Shown: piece by piece, positions 1 to 10,616 of the stretch | Layout of the letters: the number at the start of each line of letters is the position of its first letter | Numbering within the stretch: the first letter of the stretch is position 1 | Assembly (NCBI RefSeq): GCF_003696345.1 | Contig: NZ_RFLX01000002.1 | Span: forward strand, 248,001-312,000 | Length of the DNA: 64,000 bases | Direction: 5' to 3' | Origin: Teichococcus wenyumeiae | GTDB lineage: Bacteria > Pseudomonadota > Alphaproteobacteria > Acetobacterales > Acetobacteraceae | The notes under the pieces: model-generated | Told to the model about the DNA's origin: nothing | Database searches by the model: none | The model's input: the letters and a program-made list of their open reading frames with translations, nothing else | Position numbers and translations under genes: made by a program

Positions 1-1005
1 CAGCATCCGCGCATAGCCAGGCAGGTCGTCATCAGGCACCAGCAGCGCGCGCTCGGCGGCCAGCGGGCCGAAGCAGGCCAGCGCGGCATGGCTGGCCACC
101 ACCGGCCGGCGGCGCATGGCGGCTTCCAGATAGATCAGCGGCAGCCCTTCGATGCGTGAGGGCAGCAGCAGCGCATCGGAAGCCAGCAGCAGCCGGTCCA
201 CGTCCTGGCGATAGCCCAGCAGGCGCAGCGGCCCCTTGCCCAGGCCGGAAAGCCGCACGCGCCAGGAGCCCCGGCCGGCGCAGGCCACCACGCCGCCACA
301 GGCCGCGTGGAAGGCGGCCGCGATCTCCGGCAGCCGGTCCGCGCCCTTGGCTTCCTCAAGCCGCCCGGCGAACAGCGCCACCGGCGTTTCGGGCGCCACG
401 TCCAGTTCAGCCCGCAGCGCGGCGCGTAGCCGCGCTTCCTCTCCCAGCGGCGGCGCGGGCGGCAGATCGACGCCGTTGGGAATGACGCGCAGGATGCCAG
501 GCGGCATGTCGAAGAGCTGCTCGGTGCGCCGGGCCACGGGTTCGGACACCGCGATCCATGCCAGGCCCGCCTGGGTCAGCGGCCAGGGCATGGCGTCCAT
601 GCCGCTCAGCCGGCCGGAGGCGGGCGCGAGGTGGGAGACCACCATCAGCGGCAGCCGCGCCTCGGCCACCGCCCGCAGGGCGCCGAGGCCGAAATTGGGC
701 CAGGGCAGCGCCAGCACCACCGCATCCGGCCGCAATGCCTCCAGCAGTGTCGCGACCTCCGCCGCCTGCGCCGCGCTCGCGGCCGCGGCGCCATCCTTCG
801 CTATCCAGCTGACCGGGGCCTCGTGGAAGTTCAGGTCCGGGAAGGATGGCCGCAGGCGGCCCGACAGCGCGGGGTCGCAGGACAGGATGGCCTCCATTCC
901 CTGCTGCTGCAGAGCATGGGCCAGCGCGGCAGTGTGCAACTCCGTCCCACCGACATCCTCGGACGGTAAAACCAGCAGGATGCGCTGGACCTGCAGGGAT
1001 CTCAC
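1..1005 (-). CDS. Glycosyltransferase family 4 (GT-B fold), 3' end cut by window edge
   Basis: The reverse strand reads 335 codons into the window edge. Near the N-terminus is the sequence PSEDVGGTELHTAALAHAL, typical of the first Rossmann domain of GT4 enzymes. Later come VIPNGVDLPP, LFAGRLEEAKG and LLLPSRIEGLPLIYLEAA; the last carries the E-x7-E signature that holds the nucleotide-sugar donor. It probably transfers a sugar from a nucleotide donor to a lipid-linked or polysaccharide acceptor in the cytoplasm; acceptor and sugar cannot be told. I chose the GTG start at 1005 because GAGG lies 6 nt before it; an in-frame ATG at 1047 has no visible ribosome binding site. The C-terminus lies outside the window. 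It diverges from galE, a possible envelope-sugar context. Confidence 0.85.
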   Translation of the reverse strand, partial: MRSLQVQRILLVLPSEDVGGTELHTAALAHALQQQGMEAILSCDPALSGRLRPSFPDLNFHEAPVSWIAKDGAAAASAAQAAEVATLLEALRPDAVVLALPWPNFGLGALRAVAEARLPLMVVSHLAPASGRLSGMDAMPWPLTQAGLAWIAVSEPVARRTEQLFDMPPGILRVIPNGVDLPPAPPLGEEARLRAALRAELDVAPETPVALFAGRLEEAKGADRLPEIAAAFHAACGGVVACAGRGSWRVRLSGLGKGPLRLLGYRQDVDRLLLASDALLLPSRIEGLPLIYLEAAMRRRPVVASHAALACFGPLAAERALLVPDDDLPGYARML

Positions 1006-1412
1006 GATAGCCTCAAACCTTTCCGCTGGTCGGGGCCAGACCAGCATTGTTTGTATTTAATGTAAAATTTTTGTGTCTGATGCTGAAACATGGCGGGTGG
1101 ATTCGAATATCGTTCATTTCGACAGCGCTATTTTCCATGTGTCATCATGTGAACGCCATATTCTCGCCCAAGTCTTCGCCCTTTTCCATGAAACGGACCT
1201 TCCATCAGGCTATCATAACTTCATCAAGATCTGATCAAGGCGCAGTAACTAATCCAAATCAATTTGATGTCGGAAGTGGTGCAGGAATTCCCCCTCACTG
1301 TTTCACTGAGCAGAACAACCATGATCTTTGCCTTTTCCCAGCATAATTCGCCAAAGGAGTGCATGGCAGGGAAAAGCATGAGATCATCACGACAAATTCC
1401 TAGGAGCATCGA
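1006..1412. other. AT-rich intergenic stretch between the glycosyltransferase and galE
   Basis: About 400 bases without a supportable gene. The part from about 1048 to 1412 is visibly richer in A and T than the rest of the window, with runs such as TTTAATGTAAAATTTTTG. Open frames of 61 and 99 codons exist here, but their codon use does not match the strongly GC-ending pattern of neighbouring genes. It probably holds the divergent promoters of the glycosyltransferase and galE, though I could not fix a convincing -35/-10 pair. galE has AGGAGC about 8 nt before its ATG. Confidence 0.5.
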
Positions 1413-2426
1413 ATGTCACGGTTTCTGATCACTGGGGGTGCTGGCTACGTTGGAAGCCACACCGTCCTCGCGCTGCGCGAGCGCGGCGAGGAGGTCGTCG
1501 TGCTGGATGACCTGCGCCAGGGTCACCGGGAAGCCGTGCCTCCTGGGGTGGAACTCGTGGTCGCCGACCTCTCGGACCGGAAGCAGGTGAAGGAGGTCTT
1601 CGCCAGCCACAAGTTTGACGGCGTGCTACATTTCGCCGCGCTGTCCCTGGTCGGCGAAAGCATGCGCGAGCCCATGCGCTACATGGCCGAGAACCTGTCC
1701 AACACCCTGTGGCTGGCGGAAGCGGCGGTGAAGGCCGGCTGCATGCGCTTCGTGCTCTCTTCCACCGCGGCCCTCTTCGGCTTTCCGAAATACATCCCGA
1801 TCGACGAGAACGCGGAGATCGCGCCGGTCTCGGCCTATGGTGAATCCAAGCTGATGGCCGAGACCGGCCTGAAGTGGGCGGAGCGGGTCCATGGGCTGCG
1901 CACGGCCAGCCTGCGCTACTTCAACGCCGCCGGCGCCGACCCGCAGGGCCGGCTGGGCGAGGACCACAACCCCGAAACCCACCTGATCCCGCTGGCCATC
2001 AACGCGGCGCTGGGCCTGGGGCCGGAGCTGACGGTCTTCGGTACCGATTACGACACGCCGGACGGCACTTGCATCCGCGACTACGTGCATGTCACCGATC
2101 TGGCGGATGCGCATCTGCGGGTGCTGGACGTACTGAATGAGCGGCCGAGCGTCCGCTACAATGTCGGCAACGGCAACGGCTATTCCGTGCGCGAGGTGAT
2201 CGAGACGGTGCAGCGGGTGAGTGGCCGCAAGGTGCCCTACCGCGAGGGCGCGCGCCGTCCTGGTGACCCGGCGGTGCTGGTGGCTTCCAATCAGCGATTG
2301 CGGGAAGAAACCGGCTGGCAGCCCCGGCATGAATCTCTGGAAGACATCATCCGCACCGCCTGGGCTTGGCGGGCGGCACATCCGCAAGGGTTCAGCAGTC
2401 CGGCCGCGAAGAGCGAGGCGGCCTAG
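1413..2426 (+). CDS. galE: UDP-glucose 4-epimerase
   Basis: Interconverts UDP-glucose and UDP-galactose in the cytoplasm, supplying galactose for lipopolysaccharide and exopolysaccharide. The 337-residue product has the usual family length. It opens with the NAD-binding glycine motif GGAGYVGSH (residues 8-16), followed by the acidic VVVLDDL strand end. The short-chain dehydrogenase catalytic residues appear as the Ser/Thr pair in VLSSTAALFG and as YGESK (Tyr-x3-Lys). RYFNAAGADP and the C-terminal RRPGDPA are also characteristic GalE blocks. It stands alone between an AT-rich leader and a small reverse-strand gene, so it is probably transcribed from its own promoter. Other sugar epimerases are possible but the GalE-specific blocks make this assignment firm. 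Confidence 0.95.
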   Translation: MSRFLITGGAGYVGSHTVLALRERGEEVVVLDDLRQGHREAVPPGVELVVADLSDRKQVKEVFASHKFDGVLHFAALSLVGESMREPMRYMAENLSNTLWLAEAAVKAGCMRFVLSSTAALFGFPKYIPIDENAEIAPVSAYGESKLMAETGLKWAERVHGLRTASLRYFNAAGADPQGRLGEDHNPETHLIPLAINAALGLGPELTVFGTDYDTPDGTCIRDYVHVTDLADAHLRVLDVLNERPSVRYNVGNGNGYSVREVIETVQRVSGRKVPYREGARRPGDPAVLVASNQRLREETGWQPRHESLEDIIRTAWAWRAAHPQGFSSPAAKSEAA

Positions 2427-2468
2427 CCGCCGCCCTCCCCGCCCGGGCGAAAGAGAGCGGCGCGCTGT

Positions 2469-2639
2469 TTAAGACGCCGCCTTCTCCGGCTGGCGGGCAT
2501 CCGCCCCATCAACACAGCCGACAGGCCAGCCACCCTCGTCCCAGATCAGGTTCGGATCCCAGAGTGGCATGACCTGGGGCATGTCGGAAGACGTGTCCAC
2601 GCCGGCATGCGTGCGCGTCTTGCGATCCTTGTCGTCCAT
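2469..2639 (-). CDS. Small hypothetical protein, 56 residues
   Basis: I do not recognise the family. The frame starts with ATG preceded by GGGGGAGAAACAACGAT, a good purine-rich ribosome binding site, and ends in TAA. The protein is hydrophilic and charged at the N-terminus (MDDKDRKTRTH), then has a Trp- and Pro-rich centre, MPLWDPNLIWDEGGWPVG. It has no signal peptide or membrane segment. The start, binding site and GC-ending codons support a real gene. It converges on galE from the opposite strand with a 42-base gap. Function unknown. Confidence 0.55.
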   Translation of the reverse strand: MDDKDRKTRTHAGVDTSSDMPQVMPLWDPNLIWDEGGWPVGCVDGADARQPEKAAS

Positions 2640-2989
2640 ATCGTTGTTTCTCCCCCTTTATCCGGCGTGTCCATAGCGGCCGCCGTTATCCGGATAGCGT
2701 AACGTCACCGCTGCCTGGCGCCACTAACGACTTCGTCAGGGATGACATTCATCCTTCCAATGAAACGGCTGGTTGAGAGTTGCAGCGCCGGCGTCACAAT
2801 TTTGCCATCTATGAGCAAGGCAGGGCGCGCAGGCTCACAAAGCCACGCCCAAGCCGCTTGCTGGAACGGGAAAAACCCGCTCGGGCAATGCGCCGGCAGG
2901 CTACCGGGCGGGCGCCATTTTCTGTTCCCCATTCATGATGCAGTAGGCTTTGTTCGCCATGCTGAGACACGTCACCAGGAGGCGCTCTC
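2640..2989. other. Intergenic stretch without a supportable gene
   Basis: About 350 bases between two small divergent genes. It contains a short palindrome TATCCGGATA near 2690 and a related TTATCCGG upstream of it, possibly promoter elements, but nothing I can name. A 75-codon reverse frame (2705-2932) and a longer forward frame exist, but neither has a ribosome binding site or recognisable sequence. Confidence 0.4.
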
Positions 2990-3145
2990 ATGGCCCATGC
3001 CACATCAGCACAGTTCAGCGGCGAGGAAGCCGTTCCTCAGCCCCGCTCCGACCTTTCCGCGGCCACCGGCATCATGGTGGCTCTTGCCCTCTCGGTCGGC
3101 TTCTGGGCGGCACTGGCCTATGCCGTCCAGGCCGTGGCGGGTTGA
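2990..3145 (+). CDS. Small single-pass membrane protein, 51 residues
   Basis: Starts at an ATG with the strong ribosome binding site AGGAGG 7 nt upstream and ends in TGA. A hydrophilic N-terminal half (about residues 1-25) is followed by one hydrophobic helix, roughly residues 26-49 (GIMVALALSVGFWAALAYAV). It therefore looks like a small inner-membrane protein with a cytoplasmic or periplasmic tail; orientation is unclear. Function and family are unknown. A good start site and a complete membrane helix make it more likely real than a chance frame. Confidence 0.55.
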   Translation: MAHATSAQFSGEEAVPQPRSDLSAATGIMVALALSVGFWAALAYAVQAVAG

Positions 3146-3237
3146 GGCGGGGAAAGCAGTCCCGCTGGCAGATATGCAGCCGCGCACCGCCACCATCCTG
3201 CAGTACACGGCTCTCCTATGCCCATCTGGCTTTCGCC

Positions 3238-3450
3238 TTAGCTGCCTATGGAAGGATGCTCCGCCTTCCACATGAGGAGAATGGCCATCACAGCCGCCAT
3301 GAAGGCCGCCGGGACCGGCAAGCCGACAAGCGCCATGACGAGCGCCAGGAGACCCAGGGCGATGACGCAGGTCCAGGTTCTCTCGCCCATCAGAACCCAG
3401 AGCGGGTTCAGCAGATTCTGGATGGCAGCCACTAAGCTCGACATCAGCAT
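3238..3450 (-). CDS. Small membrane protein, 70 residues
   Basis: A short reverse-strand frame whose product has two hydrophobic segments, about residues 26-44 (CVIALGLLALVMALVGLPV) and 46-61 (AAFMAAVMAILLMW), after an amphipathic N-terminus with LVAAIQNLLNPLWVLMG. The layout suggests a two-helix inner-membrane protein. Two ATG codons lie close together at 3450 and 3444; GGGGG precedes both and suits the second about as well. No family recognised. The opposite strand is also open here, but gives a polar, basic product without features. Confidence 0.45.
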   Translation of the reverse strand: MLMSSLVAAIQNLLNPLWVLMGERTWTCVIALGLLALVMALVGLPVPAAFMAAVMAILLMWKAEHPSIGS

Positions 3451-3685
3451 GACCCCCAGATTGCGGTTTCATTACTAAGCCGAACATAAAGGCTTTGCAG
3501 CGCGCGAGGGTGAACAAAGCGCCACGCTTCGGGGAATGTGATCCGAAGTCGCCTCCGCAGGGCCGCCGGCGGGGCAAGGCGGGCATTCCTCAAGGATGGG
3601 GCGGCGCGGCACGGAAAGAACATGACGGCTAAGGCGCCATCCTCAGCTTCCGCCGAAGATCACCAGCAGACGTGTTTTAGGGAAA

Positions 3686-3775
<90 letters not shown>

Positions 3776-3879
3776 GCAGGGGTTGCTTGGTCGAGCAAGT
3801 GGGCGGCGGTATAGGGGGCGGCGGCGGATCGCGCAACAGCCGGCGCGACAGGATGGCGCAGGAATCTCCCACCCCGGCG

Positions 3880-3908
3880 TTGACTCTCCAGCCCGCGCAG
3901 CGTTATAC
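3880..3908 (+). promoter_or_regulatory. Probable sigma-70 type promoter of rplU-rpmA
   Basis: TTGACT at 3880-3885 and TTATAC at 3903-3908 are separated by 17 bases, a good match to housekeeping promoter elements. Transcription would start near 3915, giving a leader of about 100 nt before rplU. In the leader, CGGCCG-TTGTC-CGGCCG can form a small hairpin and is followed at short distance by a T-run, so an attenuation role is conceivable but unproven. Confidence 0.55.
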
Positions 3909-4015
3909 GCCCCTCCTCTCCGGCGGAACCGCGTTTCGCCGGCGGCCGTTGTCCGGCCGTTCAGAACCATTTTTTCTTTACCAGGCCAGGACAGGCTAGA
4001 GCTTCAGGGCGAACC

Positions 4016-4333
4016 ATGACCTACGCAGTGATCCGCACCGGCGGCAAGCAGTACCGCGTCACCCCCGATGCCGTGCTGACCGTCGAGAAGCTCGATGCCG
4101 AAGCCGGCGCGACCGTGACCTTCCAGGACGTGCTGGCCATCGGTGGCGAGGCCGGCTTGACGGTGGGCGCGCCCACCATCGCTGGCGCGACCGTGACCGC
4201 CACGGTGGTCGACCAGACCCGCGGCGACAAGGTCATCATCTTCAAGAAGCGCCGCCGGCAGAATAGCCGCCGCAAGAACGGCCACCGCCAGCACCAGACC
4301 GTGCTGCGCATCTCGGCCATCAACGCGGCCTGA
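4016..4333 (+). CDS. rplU: 50S ribosomal protein L21
   Basis: Binds 23S rRNA in the large subunit. The 105-residue product begins [15 protein letters not shown], the hallmark start of L21, and has the basic [17 protein letters not shown] stretch near residues 78-95, where L21 contacts RNA. Length is normal for the family. It is followed after 26 bases by rpmA, the near-universal bacterial L21-L27 pair. A promoter-like sequence lies about 105 bases upstream. Confidence 0.97.
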   Translation: MTYAVIRTGGKQYRVTPDAVLTVEKLDAEAGATVTFQDVLAIGGEAGLTVGAPTIAGATVTATVVDQTRGDKVIIFKKRRRQNSRRKNGHRQHQTVLRISAINAA

Positions 4334-4359
4334 ACCGGCTCTAGCAGGAGACACTCCTC

Positions 4360-4629
4360 ATGGCTCACAAAAAGGCTGGCGGTTCCTCCCGCAACGGTCG
4401 CGACTCCGCCGGCAAGCGCCTCGGCGTCAAGAAGTTCGGTGGTGAGCATGTGCTCGCCGGCAACATCATCGTGACGCAGCGCGGCACGAAGATGGTTCCG
4501 GGTGACAACGTGCTCTGCGGCCGTACCCACTCCATCCACGCCGCCATCGAAGGCAAGGTGAAGTTCACCCGCCGCGCCGAAGGCCGCGTCCATGTTTCCG
4601 TCGAGCCGCTGCCGCAGGCCGCCGAGTAA
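4360..4629 (+). CDS. rpmA: 50S ribosomal protein L27
   Basis: Large-subunit protein whose N-terminal tail reaches the peptidyl transferase centre. The 89-residue product starts [20 protein letters not shown], the classic L27 N-terminus, without the cleavable extension seen in Firmicutes. [11 protein letters not shown] and [14 protein letters not shown] match the family core. A ribosome binding site AGGAG precedes the ATG. It is co-transcribed with rplU and followed by a strong intrinsic terminator. Confidence 0.97.
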   Translation: MAHKKAGGSSRNGRDSAGKRLGVKKFGGEHVLAGNIIVTQRGTKMVPGDNVLCGRTHSIHAAIEGKVKFTRRAEGRVHVSVEPLPQAAE

Positions 4630-6851
<2,222 letters not shown>

Positions 6852-6878
6852 CCACTCCCTGGAACAGGAAGAACGGCC

Positions 6879-8144
6879 GTGAACGCCCTCGCCGATCCCA
6901 TCGCCCGCCAGCTTGAAGATGCCGCCCGCGCCGCCCGCGCGGCCGCCGGCCAGCTCGCGCGCGCCGGGCGACCGGCGAAGGACCAGGCCCTGCTGGCGGC
7001 CGCCAGCGCCATCCGCGCGCGGCAGGAGGCCATCCTGGCCGCCAATGCCGCCGACCTGGAAGCCGCGCCCGGCCTGACCGCCGCCTTCCGCGACCGGCTG
7101 GTGCTGAACCCCGCCCGCATCGAGGCCATGGCCAAGGGCCTGGAGGAAGTCGCCGCCCTGCCCGACCCCGTGGGCCGCGTGCTGGCGGAATGGACGCGCC
7201 CCAACGGGCTGGTCTTCCGCCGCGTGGCGCAGCCGCTGGGCGTGGTCGGCATGATCTATGAAAGCCGCCCCAACGTGACCGCCGATGCCGCCGCGCTCTG
7301 CCTCAAGGCGGGCTCGGCCGTGCTGCTGCGCGGCGGCACTGAGGGCGCGCGCAGCAGCGCCGCCATCCATGCCTGCATGGCCGAAGGGCTCCGCGCCGCC
7401 GACCTGCCGGAAGCCGCCGTGCAGATCGCCCCCACCCAGGACCGCGCCTTCGTGGGCGCCATGTTGCGCGCGGCGGGGCTGATCGACCTGATCATCCCGC
7501 GCGGCGGCAAGGGGCTGGTGACGCGGGTGATGGAGGAAGCGCGGGTGCCCGTGCTGGCCCATGCCGAGGGCCTTTGCCACACCTATATCCATGCCCGCGC
7601 CGACCACGGCATGGCGCGCAGGCTGCTGGCGAATGCCAAGATGCGCCGCACCGGCGTCTGCGGCGCCACCGAGACGCTGCTGATCGACGCCGCCATCGCG
7701 CCGGAACTGCTGCCGCTGCTGGTGGAGGACCTCGCGGCGCTGGGCTGTTCCTTCAAGGCGGATGAGCGGGCGCGCTCCATCCTGCCCGCCCTGCCCGTGG
7801 CCACCGAAGCGGATTTCGCCACGGAATGGCTGGATTCCATCCTCTCCATCAAGGTGGTGGACGGGGTGGAGAGCGCCCTGGCGCATATCCGCCGCTATGG
7901 CAGCGAGCATACGGAAGCCATCGTCACCGAGGATGCCGAGGTCGCCGCCGCCTTTCTCAACGGGCTCGATTCGGCGGTGGGCATGTGGAATGCCTCCACC
8001 CAGTTCTGCGATGGCGGCGAATTCGGCTTCGGGGCCGAGATCGGCATTGCCACGGGGCGGCTGCATGCGCGCGGCCCGGTGGCGCTGGAACAGCTCTGCA
8101 CCTATCGCTACCACGTCATCGGCACCGGCCAGACGCGTGCATAG
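6879..8144 (+). CDS. proA: Gamma-glutamyl phosphate reductase
   Basis: NADPH-dependent reduction of gamma-glutamyl phosphate to glutamate 5-semialdehyde, second step of proline synthesis. The 421-residue product belongs to the aldehyde dehydrogenase superfamily. [28 protein letters not shown] and [10 protein letters not shown] are typical blocks, and [14 protein letters not shown] contains the presumed catalytic Cys. Translation starts at GTG with GGAAGAACG upstream. The N-terminus is alanine-rich but of normal length. It follows proB in the same operon. Confidence 0.96.
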   Translation: MNALADPIARQLEDAARAARAAAGQLARAGRPAKDQALLAAASAIRARQEAILAANAADLEAAPGLTAAFRDRLVLNPARIEAMAKGLEEVAALPDPVGRVLAEWTRPNGLVFRRVAQPLGVVGMIYESRPNVTADAAALCLKAGSAVLLRGGTEGARSSAAIHACMAEGLRAADLPEAAVQIAPTQDRAFVGAMLRAAGLIDLIIPRGGKGLVTRVMEEARVPVLAHAEGLCHTYIHARADHGMARRLLANAKMRRTGVCGATETLLIDAAIAPELLPLLVEDLAALGCSFKADERARSILPALPVATEADFATEWLDSILSIKVVDGVESALAHIRRYGSEHTEAIVTEDAEVAAAFLNGLDSAVGMWNASTQFCDGGEFGFGAEIGIATGRLHARGPVALEQLCTYRYHVIGTGQTRA

Positions 8145-8179
8145 CGCCATGCCGCTCTTCCGCATCGCGTCCTGAGCCT

Positions 8180-8881
8180 TTGCGCCCGCCCTTCGAGCCG
8201 GCCCGCTTCGGCGACCGGCGCCGCCTGCGCATCGGCCTGCTGGGCGGCAGCTTCAACCCGGCGCATGAAGGGCACCAGCATGTGGCCCGGATGGCGCTGC
8301 GGGCGCTGCGGCTGGACCAGGTCTGGATGATGGTCTCGCCCGGCAATCCGCTGAAGCCGGCCAGGGGCATGGCGCCCTTCGCCGAGCGCCTGGCCTCCGC
8401 CCGGCGCATGGCGCAGCCGCCGCGCATCCTGGCCACCGGCATCGAGGCAGCGCTGGGCGAGCGCTATAGCGCCCGGACCCTGGCGAAGCTTGCCACGCGC
8501 TTTCCGCTGGCCCGCTTCGTCTGGATCATCGGCGCCGACAACCTGTGGCAGTTGCCGCGCTGGCGGCAATGGCAGGCGCTGGTGGCGCAAACGCCGGTGG
8601 CGGTGCTGCCCCGCCCGGGCTGGACTCGCAAGGCGCTGGCCGGCCAGGCCGCGCGCCGGCTGCGCCGCTTCCGCCAGAAACGCCCGGGCCAGATGCCGAA
8701 ACACGGCCCGGCCTGGACCCTGGTGCCGGCGCGGGAGAACAGCGCCAGTGCCACCGCCATCCGCGCGCGCGCAGCCTTGAACGCCCCTGGGGAGAAGGTC
8801 CAGGGAATCGATGCTGGCGGGCAACCGCCATCCCGCGCCATACAGATCGCAAATCGCGTAAACGCCGACACAAGAGACTAG
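8180..8881 (+). CDS. nadD: Nicotinate-nucleotide adenylyltransferase
   Basis: Joins nicotinate mononucleotide with ATP to give deamido-NAD. GLLGGSFNPAHEGHQH carries the nucleotidyltransferase (T/H)xGH motif, and NSASATAIRARAA matches the second ATP-binding block near the C-terminus. The only sensible start in frame is TTG at 8180, giving LRPPFEPARFGDRRRLRIG before the core; no in-frame ATG or GTG precedes the core closely. A nine-codon frame (8149-8175) ends 4 bases before this TTG. About 25 residues at the C-terminus extend past the usual end. Its place before rsfS is the standard nadD-rsfS pairing. Confidence 0.9.
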   Translation: MRPPFEPARFGDRRRLRIGLLGGSFNPAHEGHQHVARMALRALRLDQVWMMVSPGNPLKPARGMAPFAERLASARRMAQPPRILATGIEAALGERYSARTLAKLATRFPLARFVWIIGADNLWQLPRWRQWQALVAQTPVAVLPRPGWTRKALAGQAARRLRRFRQKRPGQMPKHGPAWTLVPARENSASATAIRARAALNAPGEKVQGIDAGGQPPSRAIQIANRVNADTRD

Positions 8882-8891
8882 AGGACGCCCC

Positions 8892-10130
8892 ATGGCCCGC
8901 ACCCCCACCAAGCCGCCCGCCGGCAGCAAGCCCAGCCGCAAGCCGGTTGCCACCACCACCGCCCGCGTCCCCGGCAAGGCCGCCACGCTGCGCACCGCCA
9001 AGCCGGCCGCCGCCGCCAAGGCACCGGCGCGCAAGCCCGCCGCCAGCGCCGCCGCCCGCCCGGCACGCGAAACCGCCGTGCCCAAGGCCGCCCGCGCCGT
9101 GGCCGCCAGCAAGACCGCCGCCGCCGCTTCCAAGGCCCCTGCCCGCACGGCTGGCGCCAAGCCGGCCGCCACCCGCAGCGCCGCCGCGAAGCCGGCCCGC
9201 GCGGCCTCCGCCCGCTCCGCCGCGCCGAAGGCCAGCACGCGCAGCAGCACCACCGCCAAGCCCGCGCGGGCGGCCAAGGCCCCCGCGGCCCGCACCGCCA
9301 CCGCCACCGCCAGCAAGGCGGCGCCCGCCCGCGCTGCCGCCAGCAAGGCTCCGGCCCGCGCGACCGCCGCCAAGGCCACCGGCAGCCGCGCCACCGCCGC
9401 CCGACCGGCGGCCAGCCGCAGCGCCAAGCCCGCCGCCGCCGCGCGCCCGGCGGCCAAGCCGGCCCGCGCCGCTGCCCCTAAGGCCGCCGCGCCGCGCAAG
9501 GCAGCCGTGCCCCCGGCGCCGAAGTCGGCCCGCGCCACCGCCGCCAAGGCCACCCCGGTCCGCACCGCCAAGCCGGCCGCGCCGCGCAAGAAGCTCTCGC
9601 CGCCCGAGATCGACCGCCTGGTGCTGGCCGCCGTGACCAGCCTGGAGGATGACAAGGCCGAGGACATCGTGGTGCTGGATGTCGCCACCCGCGCCACCTT
9701 CGCCGACCGCATGGTGATCGCCACAGGCCTGGTGGAGCGGCAGATCCAGGCGATGGCCACGCATGTGGACAAGGCGCTGGGCGAGCTGGGCATCAAGCGC
9801 ATCCGCACCGAAAGCTCGCCCGACTGGGTGCTGCTGGATGCCGGCGACCTGGTGGTGCACCTCTTCCGCCCGGAAGCGCGCGCCAACTACCGGCTGGAGA
9901 AGATGTGGGGCCCCGATAGCCCGGTGGATGGCCCGTTGGGCGATGACGACACCACTATGCCGCCGCTGAGCGAGGAGGATGCCGCCGAGATCGCCGCCGA
10001 CATGGGCCGCACCGGCATCGACCTCGACGACGAGAGCATGCAGGTCGAGGACGAGGACCATGTCTCCGGCGCGGACATGGGCGAGGACGACCTGAGCGAT
10101 GACCTCGGCGACGACGTGATCGAGGAGTGA
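8892..10130 (+). CDS. rsfS: Ribosomal silencing factor RsfS with histone H1-like N-terminal extension and acidic tail
   Basis: RsfS binds L14 on the 50S subunit and blocks 30S joining in starvation. Here the RsfS domain occupies only about residues 235-340 of 412: [58 protein letters not shown]. Ahead lies a roughly 233-residue low-complexity region made almost wholly of Ala, Lys, Pro, Arg and Thr, in repeats such as KPAA and ARTA that resemble histone H1 tails. Behind it lies an Asp/Glu-rich tail of about 70 residues. Usual RsfS proteins are about 105-170 residues. I kept the ATG at 8892, which is preceded by AGAGGAC, because the frame is open throughout. It overlaps rlmH by GTGA. Confidence 0.9.
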   Translation: MARTPTKPPAGSKPSRKPVATTTARVPGKAATLRTAKPAAAAKAPARKPAASAAARPARETAVPKAARAVAASKTAAAASKAPARTAGAKPAATRSAAAKPARAASARSAAPKASTRSSTTAKPARAAKAPAARTATATASKAAPARAAASKAPARATAAKATGSRATAARPAASRSAKPAAAARPAAKPARAAAPKAAAPRKAAVPPAPKSARATAAKATPVRTAKPAAPRKKLSPPEIDRLVLAAVTSLEDDKAEDIVVLDVATRATFADRMVIATGLVERQIQAMATHVDKALGELGIKRIRTESSPDWVLLDAGDLVVHLFRPEARANYRLEKMWGPDSPVDGPLGDDDTTMPPLSEEDAAEIAADMGRTGIDLDDESMQVEDEDHVSGADMGEDDLSDDLGDDVIEE

Positions 10131-10594
10131 GCCGCGCCCCCCTTCTGCTGGCCGTGGGCCGGCTGAAGCCGGGGCCGGAGGCGGCGCTCTTCGCGCAGCA
10201 CAATGCCCGCCTGCGCCCGCCGCTGACCGTGAAGGAGATTCCGGAAGCGCGCGGCTCCGCCGCCGAGATCCGGCGGCGGGAAGGCGCGGCGCTGCTGGCG
10301 GCGCTGCCGGAAGGCGCGCTGGCCGTGGCCATGGACCTCGGCGGCGCCACGCCGGACAGCGAGGAACTGGCCGCGCTGACCGCGAAATGGGAGGAAAGCG
10401 GCCGGGTGGTCGCTTTCGTCATCGGCGGGGCCGAGGGGCTGGACCCCTCGGTGCTGGCGCGGGCGGAGCACAAGCTCTCCCTGGGCCGGCTGACCTGGCC
10501 GCATTTCCTGGTGCGGGGGCTGCTGGCCGAGCAGCTCTACCGCGCCCAGGCCATCCGCGCCGGGCATCCCTATCACCGCGCCTGGCGGCCCTGA
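10127..10594 (+). CDS. rlmH: 23S rRNA pseudouridine(1915) N3-methyltransferase
   Basis: SPOUT-class enzyme that methylates pseudouridine 1915 in helix 69 of 23S rRNA using S-adenosylmethionine. The 155-residue product shows the knot motifs: [13 protein letters not shown] and [26 protein letters not shown], ending in GHPYHRAW, the normal RlmH C-terminus. Start is GTG, sharing GTGA with the stop of rsfS. It closes the run of genes beginning at obgE and converges on the AbrB-like gene. Confidence 0.95.
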   Translation: MSRAPLLLAVGRLKPGPEAALFAQHNARLRPPLTVKEIPEARGSAAEIRRREGAALLAALPEGALAVAMDLGGATPDSEELAALTAKWEESGRVVAFVIGGAEGLDPSVLARAEHKLSLGRLTWPHFLVRGLLAEQLYRAQAIRAGHPYHRAWRP

Positions 10595-10616
10595 GGCCGC
10601 CTCGCCGGGCTCCGCC

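Noticed and set aside
2705-2932. A 75-codon reverse frame in the gap before the small membrane gene
   Set aside because: No ribosome binding site, no recognisable sequence, and weaker codon bias than nearby genes.
3248-3478. A 76-codon forward frame opposite the two-helix membrane protein
   Set aside because: Product is polar and featureless, while the reverse strand gives two membrane-length helices.
8892-9590. The Ala/Lys/Pro-rich stretch as a separate H1-like histone gene
   Set aside because: No stop codon separates it from the RsfS domain; it is one continuous frame.
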